Source: Portulaca oleracea
Taxonomy: Eukaryota > Streptophyta > Magnoliopsida > Caryophyllales > Portulacaceae
Length of the DNA stretch: 64,000 nt
Assembly: GCA_029582165.1 (NCBI GenBank)
Contig: CM055870.1
Span: forward strand, 53,661,213 to 53,725,212
Direction: 5' to 3'
A program made the position numbers and the translations under genes. Below, one piece after another: positions 63,496 through 64,000 of this stretch. A model generated the notes under the pieces. The model worked only from the letters and a program-made list of their open reading frames with translations, did not search any database and had not been told where the DNA came from. Each line of letters begins with the position of its first letter. The first letter of the stretch is position 1.

Positions 63496-63963
63496 ATTGG
63501 GAAATTAGAATTAGGGATTTAGGGATTGGGGAGTAATTGTATTCTAAATGGTAGGGGTTAGGGGGATGGGCTAGGAGGAGGGAGTTTGGCTTGAATCGAA
63601 GGGAAATAGGAGAGTGAGGTGGGCATTGGGTAATGGGCTCAGAAAGAGGGAAAAAGAAGAAAATGGGAAGTTGGGCTTGAGGGAATTCGGTGGGTGGCAG
63701 AAGGTGGAAAAGGGAGTAGGGTTTTAGGTGGGCTGGGTAAGGGTTTTAGGTAGGATTAGGTTTTAGTTTTTATTTCTAATTTCAATTCTAACAAATTTTG
63801 TTTCATTTTCACTAATAATAAAAACTAAAATAAAAAAAGACATAAAATCTAATAAATAAGTAAAATGAGTAAAAACATAATAATAATCCTAATTTTATTA
63901 TTAGGAACAAACAAAAAGTCATAGAATAAAGGGGTAAACACATGCAAAATAACGGAATAAACA
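63496..63963. other. Right part of the solo LTR
   Basis: G-rich (TTAGGGATTTAGGGATT, GGTTTTAGGT) then AT-rich to the LTR end. No gene. Confidence 0.6.
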
Positions 63964-64000
63964 ATGTGCTATAAAAAAAAAAGAAAAAAAACCTTGTATT

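Larger units (their letters stand above)
55775..63963. mobile_element. Solo LTR (~2.04 kb) split by MULE-2
   Basis: It starts TGTTCATGCTGTAATATAGT and ends AACGGAATAAACA, so TG..CA. The 5-bp duplication ATGTG flanks it (55770-55774 and 63964-63968), and the pre-insertion site is confirmed by the uninterrupted copy at 53080-53320. Near the left end is GCGGGTTTTAATTGTCGTATCCACAGGG, wording common in large plant LTRs (given here as GTCGTATCCACAGGG). Without MULE-2 and one of its target copies it is about 2038 bp. No PBS, PPT or pol domain lies inside, so solo LTR is the best reading; Ty3/gypsy is likely but unproven. Confidence 0.82.

Overview
This is a transposon-rich window of plant nuclear DNA, almost certainly from a eudicot. 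The evidence is spliced genes with GT..AG introns, a DCD-domain gene, a SABATH methyltransferase gene, a Cassandra-type LTR carrying a 5S rRNA promoter, L1 LINEs with DUF4283 ORF1 proteins, plant MULEs and many Stowaway MITEs starting CTCCCTCC. The BNR-like RRM LINE ORF1 fits Caryophyllales but is not diagnostic. There is no sign of bacterial or organellar sequence.

Layout. 1-11.5 kb: a MULE-type MITE (125-817), a Cassandra-like solo LTR (1225-1518), a decayed Ty1/copia tail (to ~2295), a pseudogene fragment (2296-2555) of the nearby Cys/His-rich gene, a triple-nested MITE (5245-6187), the Cys/His-rich gene itself (CDS 7216-7773), LTR debris and a small CACTA element (9920-10707). 11.5-18.1 kb: a complete MULE (MULE-1, 11543-18124, 9-bp TSD). 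18.1-19.7 kb: a second, promoter-only copy of the block upstream of the Cys/His-rich gene, cut off by LINEs. 19.7-32.1 kb: three L1 LINEs side by side, all in a (TA)n tract. 32.7-38.3 kb: a DCD-domain gene on the minus strand, with its 3' end tandemly duplicated and an in-frame TAG in the last coding exon. 39.8-46.7 kb: a four-exon SABATH methyltransferase gene on the minus strand, with introns full of MITEs and one SINE. 46.7-49.9 kb: MITEs. 49.97-51.6 kb: an orphan RRM-type LINE ORF1. 52.3-55.8 kb: nested Stowaways, an LTR fragment, a MULE MITE and a local duplication. 55.8-64 kb: a ~2 kb solo LTR (55775-63963) split by a second complete MULE (MULE-2, 57345-63485, 10-bp TSD).

Main observation. 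MULE-1 and MULE-2 have unrelated TIRs, yet both pair a mudrA-type transposase (PB1-like N-terminus, DBD, MULE DDE domain, SWIM, CCHC knuckle) with a second gene reading inward from the other TIR. In both, that gene encodes a small zf-GRF + coiled-coil + C-terminal membrane-anchor protein. It sits where mudrB sits in maize MuDR, so it is a candidate MULE accessory protein. MULE-1 also carries about ten internal relatives of the 14-bp word present three times in each TIR, most of them differing by one CpG-to-CpA change.

How the genes relate. The host genes (Cys/His-rich, DCD, SABATH) show no operon-like or pathway link. The rest is layered transposition, and many insertions can be ordered by nesting. 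Exon borders, protein families and TSDs were read by eye from the sequence; no search or alignment was run.
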